From an uncultured Collinsella sp. (GTDB lineage Bacteria > Actinomycetota > Coriobacteriia > Coriobacteriales > Coriobacteriaceae), in NCBI GenBank assembly GCA_959599915.1, contig CAUGJE010000002.1, forward strand, positions 124,001 through 188,000: 64,000 bases of DNA. The letters are read 5' to 3'. A program made the translations under genes and the position numbers. Below the pieces are notes generated by a model. That model had not been told where the DNA came from, made no database searches, and was given only the letters and a program-made list of their open reading frames with translations. Every line of letters starts with the position of its first letter. The stretch's first letter is position 1. Below are positions 1 through 8,680 of the stretch, in pieces.

Positions 1-1149
1 GCCGGCGCTGGCCTTCTCGTCAAACGTGGTGTCACGGTCGTAGGTGGCCAGGCCATAGTCGTAAAGGCTGAAGGGGCTCTTGCGGCCGACAACATGGCAG
101 TTGCCCTTAAAGAACTTCAGACGGACGGTGCCGGTCACGAACTTCTGGGTGTCGGCCATAAAGGCATCGAGCGCGTTTTTGAGCGGACTATACCACTGGC
201 CGTTGTACACGGCGGTGGCCCAATCCTGCTCGAGCTTAATCTTGGTCTTGAGCAGGTCGCCCTCGACGCAGATATCCTCGAGTGCCTTGTGGGCGGTGAT
301 GAGCGTCAGGGCGCCGGGAACCTCATAGCACTCGCGGCTCTTGAGGCCCACCAGACGGTCCTCAACCAGGTCGAGACGGCCAAAGCCGTTGTCACCCGAA
401 ATCTTGTTGAGGGCGATGACGATCTCGGAGAGCTTCATCTTCTTGCCGTCGACGGCGACGGGCTTGCCCGCCTCAAACTCAATCTCGGTATACGTCGGGG
501 TGTCGGGCGTGTCCTCGGGATTCTTGGTCATAACCCAGGCGTCGTCGAGCGGCTCGTTCCAGGGATCCTCCAGATGGCCGCACTCAATGGCACGACCCCA
601 CAGGTTGTCGTCGATGGAATAGGGGTTGTCGTTGGCACCCTCGGGAACCGGCACGTTGTGGGCGTGAGCATAGGCGACCTCGTCGGGACGGCACTTCAGA
701 TCCCACTCGCGAACCGGGGCGATAACCTTAAGCTCGGGGTCGAGGGCTTTGACGGCAGCCTCAAAACGAACCTGGTCGTTACCCTTGCCGGTGCAGCCGT
801 GGGCGACGTAGGTCGCGCCAAACTCGTGAGCGACCTCGACAAGCTTCTTGGCGAGCAGCGGGCGAGACAGGGCGGAGAGTAGCGGATACTTGTTCTCGTA
901 CATGGAGTTTGCAGCGATGGCTTTGGTCAGGAACTCATCGGAGAACTCGTCGCGCAGGTCGAGCACCTGGCAATCGAGAACGCCCAGGTCGAGCGCCTTC
1001 TGCTTCTTGGCATCCAGTCCGGTCTCTTCCTGGCCCACGTTGCCGCAGACACAAACGACATCGAGATTCTTCTCGTCCTGGAGCCACTTGACACATACGG
1101 ATGTATCAAGACCACCGGAATATGCGAGAACGACTTTTTCCTTGCTCAT
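1..1149 (-). CDS. argG: Argininosuccinate synthase, C-terminus cut by window edge
   Basis: ArgG joins citrulline and aspartate using ATP to make argininosuccinate, the penultimate step of arginine biosynthesis in the cytoplasm. The N-terminal ATP-pyrophosphatase loop AYSGGLDTS lies at residues 9-17. Further family blocks include YVAHGCTGKGNDQVRFE and GRAIECGHLEDPW. The ATG at 1149 follows an AAAGGAAA ribosome site. 383 codons are visible against a usual length near 400, so only about 15-20 residues lie beyond the window. The gene stands alone and divergent from the HAD gene at 1703. Its upstream region carries the nested inverted repeat at 1200-1314, which may form a leader terminator. Family assignment is secure from sequence. 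Confidence 0.97.
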   Translation of the reverse strand, partial: MSKEKVVLAYSGGLDTSVCVKWLQDEKNLDVVCVCGNVGQEETGLDAKKQKALDLGVLDCQVLDLRDEFSDEFLTKAIAANSMYENKYPLLSALSRPLLAKKLVEVAHEFGATYVAHGCTGKGNDQVRFEAAVKALDPELKVIAPVREWDLKCRPDEVAYAHAHNVPVPEGANDNPYSIDDNLWGRAIECGHLEDPWNEPLDDAWVMTKNPEDTPDTPTYTEIEFEAGKPVAVDGKKMKLSEIVIALNKISGDNGFGRLDLVEDRLVGLKSRECYEVPGALTLITAHKALEDICVEGDLLKTKIKLEQDWATAVYNGQWYSPLKNALDAFMADTQKFVTGTVRLKFFKGNCHVVGRKSPFSLYDYGLATYDRDTTFDEKASAG

Positions 1150-1199
1150 GGCTGTTTCCTTTCGCCCTTGGTAGCTAGTTAGAACATCGGTCAGTTGCA

Positions 1200-1346
1200 A
1201 GTCATTTCGAGGTCAAAAACCGTGCAATATCAGGTTAAATAGCAAAAAGCAGCACAACATGCCCTAGAAACATGCGTCTATGTCGTGCTAAAACCCAACG
1301 ACCTCAAAATGACTCTGTTGGGGCATTTCACCCCATACGAACAGAG
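1200..1346 (-). repeat. Nested inverted repeats in the argG upstream region, possible attenuator
   Basis: The 553-base gap 1150-1702 has no convincing gene. It contains outer arms AGTCATTTCGAGGTC (1200-1214) and GACCTCAAAATGACT (1300-1314), complementary with one mismatch. They enclose inner arms AGCACAACAT (1251-1260) and ATGTCGTGCT (1280-1289). Read on the minus strand towards argG, the inner hairpin is followed by a T-run (1246-1242), so it looks like an intrinsic terminator about 95 bases before the argG ATG. A further small hairpin sits at 1313-1346 (CTCTGTT/AACAGAG). It could be an argG attenuator or a dispersed repeat; the sequence alone does not decide. I see nothing else definable in 1347-1690. 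Confidence 0.6.
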
Positions 1347-1702
1347 ACGATTGTTATCGTCGTCGGGAAATTGCGCGCTGGCGTCGGATGGCATTGTCTG
1401 CAGTAGTGATGATCTTTACGAACTGCATCTGCCTCTCCTTTCACGTATCGCCGGGCGCAATTCAAATATCGTAAACGGTACCTTTTCCTCGGTAAGCGGC
1501 TCTTTTGCCGTCTCCGTTTTCGATGTTCGCTATATTACGCTAAAGTGCCCGCAGCACAAGCGACAAATTCAAATTTCTGAAAAGTTTTTTCATTACTTTG
1601 TGAAGCGTGGTGCAAATACGCGTCAACCCTGCGAAAATACGCTCGATTACCAACCGGAGGGTTATTCCGCCCGAAACAATTTAGAAACGGAAAGGCGCTT
1701 TT

Positions 1703-2530
1703 ATGCAGACTTATGAATCAGACGCTAACATCGGCAACATTAAACTCATCGCCGTCGACATGGACAAGACGCTGCTCACCGACGAGCGTGTGCTGCCCCA
1801 GGGCCTTGATGAGCGCCTGGACAAGCTCGCCGACGCCGGCATCGTATTCTGTCCCGCCAGCGGACGTCCCGCCCCCAAGCTCGAGGAGATGTTCGAGGAC
1901 ATCAAGGGCCGCATCGCCTTTTGCCCCGATAACGGAGCCTGCGTTATCTACCGTGGCAACTATATCTATAAGAGCACTATCGATGTGGCACTGTATCAGC
2001 AGGTGCTTGCGCGCGCCTCGGAGGATTCGCGCGCTGTCCCCGTGCTGTGCTGCTTCGACGAGTTTTACGTGCTTGCCCGCGACCATCAATACCACGACGA
2101 GATCAGCGTGTACTACAACACGATCAACTACGTCGATACCTTTGAAGGCCTTGACGTCGAGTCCAACAAGATCTCGATCTTCTTCCCCGACTATGATGCT
2201 GAGCCCGCATTTCGCGAGGACTATAACCCCGCATTCTCGGACCAGCTCTATGTCACCAATGCCGGCCGCGAGTGGATCGACTTTATGAACCTGGGCGTCG
2301 ACAAGGGTTCGGGCGTGGCGCACCTGTGCGAGCAGCTCGGCATCGATATCGCCGATGCTGCAGCCGTGGGCGATACCTACAACGACATCCCCATGCTGGA
2401 GCGCGTCGGCCACAGCTTTATCGTGGACAACGCCGAGGAGCATATGAACACGCATGCTAAGTGGCGCATTCCGAGCAACAACGACGGGGGCGTACTGACG
2501 CTCATCGACGCCATCTTGGCGGCTCGTTAA
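1703..2530 (+). CDS. HAD-superfamily (Cof/IIB type) phosphatase
   Basis: A 275-residue haloacid dehalogenase-like hydrolase of the Cof subfamily, which dephosphorylates small phosphorylated metabolites such as sugar phosphates. Motif I is DMDKTLL with the nucleophile D19 and acid/base D21; the usual Gly after the second Asp is Lys here. The motif III lysine is near K201 (VDKGSG), and motif IV GDTYND (223-228) supplies the Mg-binding aspartates. The C2 cap lies between about residues 85 and 190. The start at 1703 is preceded by GGAAAGG, 8 bases upstream. Monocistronic, ending just before the long inverted repeat at 2542. The substrate cannot be told from sequence. Confidence 0.9.
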   Translation: MQTYESDANIGNIKLIAVDMDKTLLTDERVLPQGLDERLDKLADAGIVFCPASGRPAPKLEEMFEDIKGRIAFCPDNGACVIYRGNYIYKSTIDVALYQQVLARASEDSRAVPVLCCFDEFYVLARDHQYHDEISVYYNTINYVDTFEGLDVESNKISIFFPDYDAEPAFREDYNPAFSDQLYVTNAGREWIDFMNLGVDKGSGVAHLCEQLGIDIADAAAVGDTYNDIPMLERVGHSFIVDNAEEHMNTHAKWRIPSNNDGGVLTLIDAILAAR

Positions 2531-2541
2531 CATAGCTTGTC

Positions 2542-2671
2542 GGACCTGGCCGGGCGACGCGGGTAAGTTTTTCGTTCGGTCAGGTCCTGGGCTCGCTCGA
2601 AGGCCACATTAAGTGGCCTTCGGCTCGTGCGGAATCTACGAAAAACTTACCCGCGTCGCCCGGCCAGGTCC
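2542..2671. repeat. Perfect 34-bp inverted repeat enclosing a second hairpin
   Basis: Positions 2542-2575 and 2638-2671 are perfect reverse complements of 34 bases (GGACCTGGCCGGGCGACGCG... on the left). Within the 62-base loop lies a second perfect hairpin, CGAAGGCCAC/GTGGCCTTCG (2598-2607 and 2613-2622). The element lies between the convergent HAD gene and polA. There is no U-run, and the arms are far longer than a normal terminator stem. Confidence 0.9.
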
Positions 2672-2739
2672 TAGGTTTACTTGTCTGCCGCCTAGATGGC
2701 GTCTTGGCGTCTAGATACTTTGGCTGAATTAAATTGAAT

Positions 2740-2773
2740 GAAGGGAGCTCCTTGTTGATGAGGGGCTCCCTTC
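2740..2773. terminator. Intrinsic terminator between HAD gene and polA
   Basis: Arms GAAGGGAGC (2740-2748) and GCTCCCTTC (2765-2773) are followed by TGTTTT on the plus strand. On the minus strand the stem follows the polA stop by about 35 bases and leads into a weaker AT-rich stretch, so it may serve both convergent genes. Confidence 0.65.
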
Positions 2774-2806
2774 TGTTTTGGCTACTTTGGGGTTGTTGGT
2801 ACGTCT

Positions 2807-5551
2807 TTATTTGGCGTCGGCCCAGGTTATGCCGGTGCTGGCTTCGGCGATGAGGGGCACGCGCAAGTCTACGACGTGTTCCATGACGTCTTGGACCATG
2901 GCGGTTAGGCGCTCGACTTCGTTGGCCGGACACTCAAAGTCCAGTTCGTCGTGTACTTGTAGGATCATGTGGGCGGCAAAGCCCTCTTCTTCCAGGCGGC
3001 GGCTTACGCGGGCCATTGCAATCTTGATGATGTCGGCCGCGGTGCCCTGCATGGGGTGGTTCATGGCCGTGCGCTCGCCAAAGCCGCGGAGTTGCGGGTT
3101 TTTGGCCTTGAGCTCCGGAATATGGCGACGGCGGCCGTACATGGTCTCGGCGTAGCCCGTCTGCTTGGCACGTGCCACCACGTTGTCGAGGAACGTGCGC
3201 ACGCCCGGGTAGGCCTCGTAGTAGCGATCAATCATATCGCGCGCCTCGACCATCGAGATATGCAGCGACTGCGACAGGCCATAGGCCTGCTGGCCGTACA
3301 CGATGCCAAAGTTCACGGCCTTGGCGCGGCTGCGCAGGTCGGGTGTCACCTCGGACACCGGCACGCCAAATACGCGCGCGGCTGTCTCGGCATGGAAGTC
3401 CTCGCCCTCGTTAAAGGCGCGCACCAGGTGCTCGTCACCCGAGAGGTGCGCCAGCAGACGCAGCTCGATCTGCGAGTAGTCCACCGCCAAAAAGACACTT
3501 CCCTCGCCCGCCGAAAACGCCGTCTTGACGGTACGGCCCAGCTCCGAGCGCGTCGGGATGTTCTGTAGGTTCGGGTCGCTCGAAGACAGACGCCCCGTCG
3601 CGGTGATGGTCTGGTTGTACGTGGTGTGTACGCGACCGTCGCCACGACGCAGCGGACCTAGCGTGTCCAGATAGGTCGACTTAATCTTGGACTTCTCACG
3701 CCAGTCCAAGATCAGACGCACGATTTCGTGGTCAAGGGCAAGGTCACTCAGCACCTTGGCATTGGTCGAATAGTAGCCGCGCTTGGTCTTTTTGAGACCC
3801 TTGGTCGGAAGGCCCATCACATCAAAGAGCACATGCGAGAGCTGCATGGGGCTGCCGATGTTAAAGGTCTCGTCACCGGCAAGGTTGCGAATGCTTCGCT
3901 CGACCTCGGTGATCTGGGTCGCCAGGCCCTCGGACAGGCTGCGCAGCCGATCGGGATCCACGAGCATGCCCGCGCGCTCCATCTTGGCAAGCACCGGCAC
4001 AAGCGGCATCTCGATGCCGTCGAACACGTTGACGGCGTTCTCACGGGCCATGCGATCGCGCAGCGGCGCCACGAGCGCCAGCGTCAAGGCAGCCGTGCGA
4101 GCGGCGGGCACAGGAGCGTCCTCGCCGGCACCCTCTGCACCGCGCGCCGCAGGCAGCGCCATCTGCAGATAGGTATCGGCCAGATACGCCTCATCAAACT
4201 CGGAGCGGTCGGAATCCAGCAGGTAGGCGGCGACCACGGTATCGAAGATGCGCGTAGGATCGACGGCCAGCGGATCCATGAGCTCGGGCTCAGAAGAATC
4301 AATGGGCGAAAGCTCATGCAGCAGTGCCTTCATATCCGGGCTCGCCACGCGGCCCTCCATAAACAAGCGCGCGAGCACACCGGCAATCACGCCGCGGGCA
4401 ACGTTAAAGCCATCGACCTCGGCGGGCGCAGCGCCGTCGCCCTCCTCAAGCGCAAGCAGCCCTTTGGACGTCGCCAGCCACAGCGTGCGTGTCAGGCCAA
4501 AAAGCGCGCCCTCCTCCTTGTCGTCGTCCACCACGGCGGCAATCCACTCGCCTGCCTCGATCGCGCGAGCGATCTCGGCGGCAGCGGCAGCGAGCGCCTC
4601 GGCATCGCCAGCGGCAGCACGCAAAACGGCGGGAATCTCAAACGTACTGGCCGCAGCCCCGCCCTCGCCGCCAATCAGCGCCAGGAAGCGGTTCTGCATG
4701 GCCGTAATGCCCAGCCCGCCCAGTGCCGCGGACACCTCATCGGCAGAAAACGCCGGAAAGGACGTCGCGTCAAAGTCGAGCTCGACAGGCGCATCGGTGC
4801 GAATGGTTGCGACCTTGCGGCTCAGCAGCGCATCGTCGATATGCGCACGCAGGTTCTCGCCCATCTTGCCCCTGACCTCGTCGGCATGCGCGATGACCTC
4901 GTCAAGGCTGCCGTACTGCGCGATGAGCGCGCTCGCCTTTTTGGGGCCGATGCCCGGTACGCCGGGAATGTTGTCCGACGTATCGCCCTTCAGGCCGTAA
5001 AAATCGGGCACGAGCGCCGGCGTAATGCCGTGATACAGGTCATCCACACTCTCGGGCGTCATAATCGCCACGTCGGACAGGCCCTTGCGGGTCGAGACCA
5101 CGTTGACGTGCTTGGTCACGAGCTGATACATGTCGCGGTCGCCGGTCACCAGCAGCATGTCGCAGCCGGCTTCCTCACCCAGACGAGCCATGGTACCCAG
5201 GATATCGTCGCCTTCCCAGCCCTCGGACTGCAGAATCGGCACGTTGAGCGCCGTGAGCAGCTCCTTAATCATCGGAAACTGCGCGTGCAGATCGGGGTCC
5301 ATGGGCGGGCGCTGCGCCTTATACTGCGGCAGCATCTCCATGCGCACGCGCGGTTTGCCCTTATCAAACGCCACGACCACACCGTCGGGGTTAAAGGCGT
5401 CGACCATCTTAAGAAACATGTTCAGAAAGCCAAAGATCGCGTTGGTGGGGCGACCGTCCGGCGCGTTCATGGTCGGCGGCACGGCGTGGAAGGCACGGTG
5501 CATGAGCGAGTTGCCGTCGATAACGGCAAAAGTACGGCGTTTGTCAGACAT
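2807..5551 (-). CDS. polA: DNA polymerase I
   Basis: Family A polymerase of 914 residues used in repair and Okazaki fragment maturation. The N-terminal 5'-3' flap nuclease (about residues 1-290) carries FAVIDGNSLMHRAFHA and VTGDRDMYQLV. The middle domain corresponds to the 3'-5' exonuclease fold but lacks the DxE catalytic pair at its start (VVDDDKEEGA there), so proofreading is probably lost, as in many Gram-positive Pol I enzymes. The polymerase domain has motif A DYSQIELRLL (from D691), the O-helix RSRAKAVNFGIVYG (from about 741) and motif C QVHDEL (865-870). Start at 5551, divergent from the aminopeptidase. The last roughly 25 codons lie in sequence that is unusually G/T-rich on the plus strand. 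Confidence 0.98.
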   Translation of the reverse strand: MSDKRRTFAVIDGNSLMHRAFHAVPPTMNAPDGRPTNAIFGFLNMFLKMVDAFNPDGVVVAFDKGKPRVRMEMLPQYKAQRPPMDPDLHAQFPMIKELLTALNVPILQSEGWEGDDILGTMARLGEEAGCDMLLVTGDRDMYQLVTKHVNVVSTRKGLSDVAIMTPESVDDLYHGITPALVPDFYGLKGDTSDNIPGVPGIGPKKASALIAQYGSLDEVIAHADEVRGKMGENLRAHIDDALLSRKVATIRTDAPVELDFDATSFPAFSADEVSAALGGLGITAMQNRFLALIGGEGGAAASTFEIPAVLRAAAGDAEALAAAAAEIARAIEAGEWIAAVVDDDKEEGALFGLTRTLWLATSKGLLALEEGDGAAPAEVDGFNVARGVIAGVLARLFMEGRVASPDMKALLHELSPIDSSEPELMDPLAVDPTRIFDTVVAAYLLDSDRSEFDEAYLADTYLQMALPAARGAEGAGEDAPVPAARTAALTLALVAPLRDRMARENAVNVFDGIEMPLVPVLAKMERAGMLVDPDRLRSLSEGLATQITEVERSIRNLAGDETFNIGSPMQLSHVLFDVMGLPTKGLKKTKRGYYSTNAKVLSDLALDHEIVRLILDWREKSKIKSTYLDTLGPLRRGDGRVHTTYNQTITATGRLSSSDPNLQNIPTRSELGRTVKTAFSAGEGSVFLAVDYSQIELRLLAHLSGDEHLVRAFNEGEDFHAETAARVFGVPVSEVTPDLRSRAKAVNFGIVYGQQAYGLSQSLHISMVEARDMIDRYYEAYPGVRTFLDNVVARAKQTGYAETMYGRRRHIPELKAKNPQLRGFGERTAMNHPMQGTAADIIKIAMARVSRRLEEEGFAAHMILQVHDELDFECPANEVERLTAMVQDVMEHVVDLRVPLIAEASTGITWADAK

Positions 5552-5717
5552 ATTGAATACCTCGCTTTGGGCTGGGCACGATTTGCTCCCACCAGTTTAC
5601 ACGCTCCCCGCCCCGCGGCCACCGCACATCAAGCTCCCCCGCCACCGCGCGCCCGTGCGTGATACGATGGCTCACGGTACATCAACCAGCACGATCGATC
5701 CGAAAGGAGCCTGCGTC

Positions 5718-7115
5718 ATGGAGCGTCCCTGCGCATGGAAAAAGTACACGCCACAGCAGATCGAGGAGCTCGAGGAGCTTTGCCGCGGCTATAAGCAGTT
5801 TTTGAGCGAGAACAAGACCGAGCGCCTGTGCGTCAAGACCGGGATCAAGATGGCCGAGGAGGCGGGCTACGCCAACCTGGAGACCGTGATCGCCGAGGGC
5901 CGCGCGCTCAAGGCCGGCGACAAGGTGTACGCCGCCAATCACGGCAAGGACCTTATGCTCGTCAACCTTGGCACCGCCCCGCTCGAGCAGGGCTTTAACA
6001 TCCTGGGCGCCCACGTTGACTCGCCGCGTCTGGACCTCAAGCAGAATCCCGCCTTCGAGGCCGGCGACATGGCCTACCTCGACACGCACTACTATGGCGG
6101 CGTCAAGAGCTACCACTGGGTGGCCTCCCCGCTTGCACTCGTGGGCGTCATCTGCAAAAAGGATGGCACCACCGTCGACATCAACATCGGCGACAAGGCA
6201 GACGATCCGGTCTTTACCATCTCCGACCTGCTGATTCACCTCTCGAGCGAGCAGATGTCCAAGCCCGCCAAGGACGCCGTCGACGCCGAGATCCTCGACG
6301 TGATCGTGGGCGGCCGCCCCGTCAAGTTTGACGAGGACGACAAAGACGCTCCCAAGGAGCCCGTCAAGCAGATGTTCCTGGACATCCTCAAAGAGCAGTA
6401 CGACGTCGAGGAGGAGGACTTCCTCTCCGCCGAAATCGAGGTCGTGCCCGCCGGCCCCGCCCGCGACATGGGCCTCGACCGCTCCATGATTCTGGGCTAT
6501 GGCCACGACGATCGCGTCTGCGCTTACCCCTCCATGCTCGCCCAGATCGACGTTGCCAACGTGGAGCGCACGAGCATCACGCTCATCGTCGACAAGGAGG
6601 AGATCGGCTCCGTGGGCGCCACCGGCATGACGAGCCGCTTCTTCGAGAACGCCGTCGCCGAGATCATGACGCTTGCCGGCGAGGGCAGCCCGCTGGCCCT
6701 GCGCCGTGCACTCGCCCACAGCCGCATGCTTTCCTCCGACGTGTCCGCCGGCTTCGACCCGGGCTATGCCGGCAAGTTCGAGACCAAAAACGCAGCCTTC
6801 ATGGGTCGTGGCCTGTGCTTTAACAAGTACACGGGCAGTCGCGGCAAGGGCGGCTCCAACGATGCCGACGCCGAGTACGTGGCCCTCGTCCGCGACATCA
6901 TGGACGAGGCCGGCGTGGACTTCCAGACCTGCGAGCTCGGCCGCGTCAACGCGGGCGGCGGCGGCACCATCGCCTACATCATGGCCAAGTACGGCATGAA
7001 CGTCATCGACTCCGGCGTTGCCGTCCTGTCCATGCACGCCCTGTGGGAGGTCGCCAACAAGGCCGACATCTACGAGGCATATCGCGGCTACAAGGCCTTC
7101 CTCGAGCGCGTCTAA
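5718..7115 (+). CDS. M18-family zinc aminopeptidase
   Basis: A 465-residue cytosolic metallopeptidase of family M18 (aspartyl aminopeptidase/aminopeptidase I), removing N-terminal residues from peptides. The dinuclear metal site is visible: ILGAHVDSPRLD (H99, D101), DKEEIGSVGATG (the Glu pair E294/E295), YGHDDR (264-265) and a C-terminal LSMHALWEVANKAD histidine. An open frame extends upstream to 5130 inside antisense polA. The real start is the ATG at 5718, because an AAAGGAG site lies 8 bases before it and the conserved domain begins there. The intergenic gap with polA holds the divergent promoters. Substrate preference is not deducible. Confidence 0.95.
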   Translation: MERPCAWKKYTPQQIEELEELCRGYKQFLSENKTERLCVKTGIKMAEEAGYANLETVIAEGRALKAGDKVYAANHGKDLMLVNLGTAPLEQGFNILGAHVDSPRLDLKQNPAFEAGDMAYLDTHYYGGVKSYHWVASPLALVGVICKKDGTTVDINIGDKADDPVFTISDLLIHLSSEQMSKPAKDAVDAEILDVIVGGRPVKFDEDDKDAPKEPVKQMFLDILKEQYDVEEEDFLSAEIEVVPAGPARDMGLDRSMILGYGHDDRVCAYPSMLAQIDVANVERTSITLIVDKEEIGSVGATGMTSRFFENAVAEIMTLAGEGSPLALRRALAHSRMLSSDVSAGFDPGYAGKFETKNAAFMGRGLCFNKYTGSRGKGGSNDADAEYVALVRDIMDEAGVDFQTCELGRVNAGGGGTIAYIMAKYGMNVIDSGVAVLSMHALWEVANKADIYEAYRGYKAFLERV

Positions 7116-7151
7116 CCAACCCTCGTAAAACGAGCCCAACCAGCCCTTCAT

Positions 7152-7220
7152 AACTTGCGGTGAAGTAGTTCCCAAACACGCCTTTTAACAGACAAAACAG
7201 GAATTATTCCACCGCAACTT
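7152..7220. repeat. Dispersed inverted repeat, TTGCGGTGG family, copy A
   Basis: Arms AACTTGCGGTGAAGTAGTTCC (7152-7172) and GGAATTATTCCACCGCAACTT (7200-7220; 4 mismatches over 21), followed by CCTTTTTGG. A near-identical element recurs at 46340-46408. It could terminate the aminopeptidase transcript before yaaA. Confidence 0.75.
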
Positions 7221-7242
7221 CCTTTTTGGCAGAGGAGAGTCC

Positions 7243-8052
7243 ATGCTGCAGATCATCATTTCGCCCGCCAAGCAGATGCGCGCGGCCCAAGATGCTTTTG
7301 AAGTCCTGGGCATTCCACCTTTTGCGCACGAGACGGCTCGCCTCCACCGCGCACTGCTAGATATCGAACGAAATGAAGGCAGCGGCGGCCTGCAAGCGCT
7401 ATGGAACGTGAGTGACAAACTGCTGGGGCTTTGCCTCAACACCCTGCATGAGTTCGGGTCCATCCTGAAAAACGGCGATCTCGACAATCCCGAACTCGCC
7501 CGTCACCTCTCCCCTGCCGTCATGTCCTATCACGGCATTCAATACCAGAGCATGGCGCCCGAGGTCATGGATGCCGCACAGCTCGACTGGCTGCAAGACC
7601 ATCTATGGATCCTCTCGGGCCTTTACGGATGCGTACGCCCCTTTCATGCCGTTGAACCGTATCGGCTGGAGATGGGCGCGAAGCTTGCCGTCGACGATGC
7701 CCAAGACCTCTACGCGTTTTGGGGCGACAAGCTCGCACGGGCCATCGCTCCAGCGGACTCCAACGTTACGATCGTCAACCTCGCCAGTGCGGAATACGCC
7801 AAAGCCGTTCTGCCCCGCCTCACCACCGATGTCACGGTCGTCACATGCCTCTTTGGCGAAGGCATCCGCAACGGCAAGCCCATCCAGCGCTCGACCGCCA
7901 GCAAAAAGGCACGCGGCTCCATGGTGCGCTGGATGGCAGAAAACAAGCTCGAGGATGTAAGCGGGCTCACCGCGTTCGACGTTGGCTATCGCCACTTTCC
8001 CGAGCTTTCAAATAAAAACACTTTGGTCTTCCTGAACGAACAGGCCTTGTAG
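7243..8052 (+). CDS. yaaA: YaaA/DUF328 family peroxide-stress protein
   Basis: A 269-residue protein matching the YaaA (UPF0246) family. In E. coli this protein limits intracellular free iron and DNA damage during hydrogen peroxide stress. Family hallmarks are the extreme N-terminus MLQIIISPAKQM, YGCVRPFHAVEPYRLEMG in the centre, and the C-terminal GLTAFDVGYRH. Length is normal (about 250-260). A GAGGAGAG site precedes the ATG at 7243. It is separated from the upstream aminopeptidase by the hairpin repeat at 7152-7220 and converges with the gene at 8093, 40 bases away. Molecular activity of the family is only partly known. Confidence 0.93.
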   Translation: MLQIIISPAKQMRAAQDAFEVLGIPPFAHETARLHRALLDIERNEGSGGLQALWNVSDKLLGLCLNTLHEFGSILKNGDLDNPELARHLSPAVMSYHGIQYQSMAPEVMDAAQLDWLQDHLWILSGLYGCVRPFHAVEPYRLEMGAKLAVDDAQDLYAFWGDKLARAIAPADSNVTIVNLASAEYAKAVLPRLTTDVTVVTCLFGEGIRNGKPIQRSTASKKARGSMVRWMAENKLEDVSGLTAFDVGYRHFPELSNKNTLVFLNEQAL

Positions 8053-8092
8053 GATCACCGTTACTTTTAAATGTGCTGCCTAGGCACGGCGC

Positions 8093-8608
8093 CTATTCCG
8101 CCAAGCCATCGGCCTTTGCAATCTCGCTCGTCGAGCCATCTTGATAGGTAATCTTAACGTGCTCCACGTCGGATACCGTAACGCCCGACGGGGGCTCCAG
8201 GCGCCATTCCGTCAGCGCGATATCCATCGTCGTGGGCACATCCCCTTGATCTTTGAGCTTCACCGTGAGCGTTTTGAGCGCCGCATCGAAGGTCACGCGC
8301 TCGATCTCTTCACCAGGAATGGAACCACCGCTCAGCTGCAGCTGGACAAATCCATCGCACGGATACCAATAGTCGCCCGGCGCGGCAACGGTATTGCCGC
8401 CAGCAACCTTCACCGTCATGATCGGCAGGCTATCGTCCGCCTCAAACGCCCAGGCAGCTCCCCCACGCCCGCCAAACGTCCAGATGCAACAGGCAATCGA
8501 CATCACGACAAGAATCGCAAAACCAATTGCGATCAGCCCATGATGGGCGCGGCCCTCCTCGGCCGAGACATTCCACTGCGTCTCTCGATATAGATGCTTG
8601 TCTTCCAT
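8093..8608 (-). CDS. Hypothetical membrane-anchored protein
   Basis: I do not recognise this 171-residue protein. It has a soluble N-terminus of about 22 residues, one hydrophobic segment (about 24-46, GLIAIGFAILVVMSIACCIW), and an extracytoplasmic domain of about 120 residues rich in beta-prone stretches (TVKVAGGNTVAAPGDYWYPC, VTFDAALKTLTVKL). This gives the look of a single-pass protein with an exposed beta-sandwich. A GGGAGGCG site lies upstream of the ATG. It diverges from the TPP riboswitch and thiC, and its promoter shares that 150-base spacer. No cofactor or catalytic motif is evident. Confidence 0.7.
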   Translation of the reverse strand: MEDKHLYRETQWNVSAEEGRAHHGLIAIGFAILVVMSIACCIWTFGGRGGAAWAFEADDSLPIMTVKVAGGNTVAAPGDYWYPCDGFVQLQLSGGSIPGEEIERVTFDAALKTLTVKLKDQGDVPTTMDIALTEWRLEPPSGVTVSDVEHVKITYQDGSTSEIAKADGLAE

Positions 8609-8658
8609 GTTCGCCTCCCCATGGGCATGCTCATCGCGTCAATCGTACCCATTCAGGC

Positions 8659-8664
8659 TATACT
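8659..8664 (+). promoter_or_regulatory. -10 box for the thiC riboswitch transcript
   Basis: TATACT at 8659-8664 lies about 17 bases before the first riboswitch helix. A clear -35 hexamer is not visible. Confidence 0.5.
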
Positions 8665-8680
8665 TGAGCCCACCACATAA

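Noticed and set aside
1285..1716. 143-residue plus-strand frame in the argG/HAD gap
   Set aside because: It starts inside the nested inverted repeat, has no ribosome site, irregular codon use and no recognisable domain, and overlaps the HAD start.
3728..5662. 644-residue frame antisense to polA
   Set aside because: Shadow of GC-rich polA coding sequence; polA motifs are complete on the minus strand.
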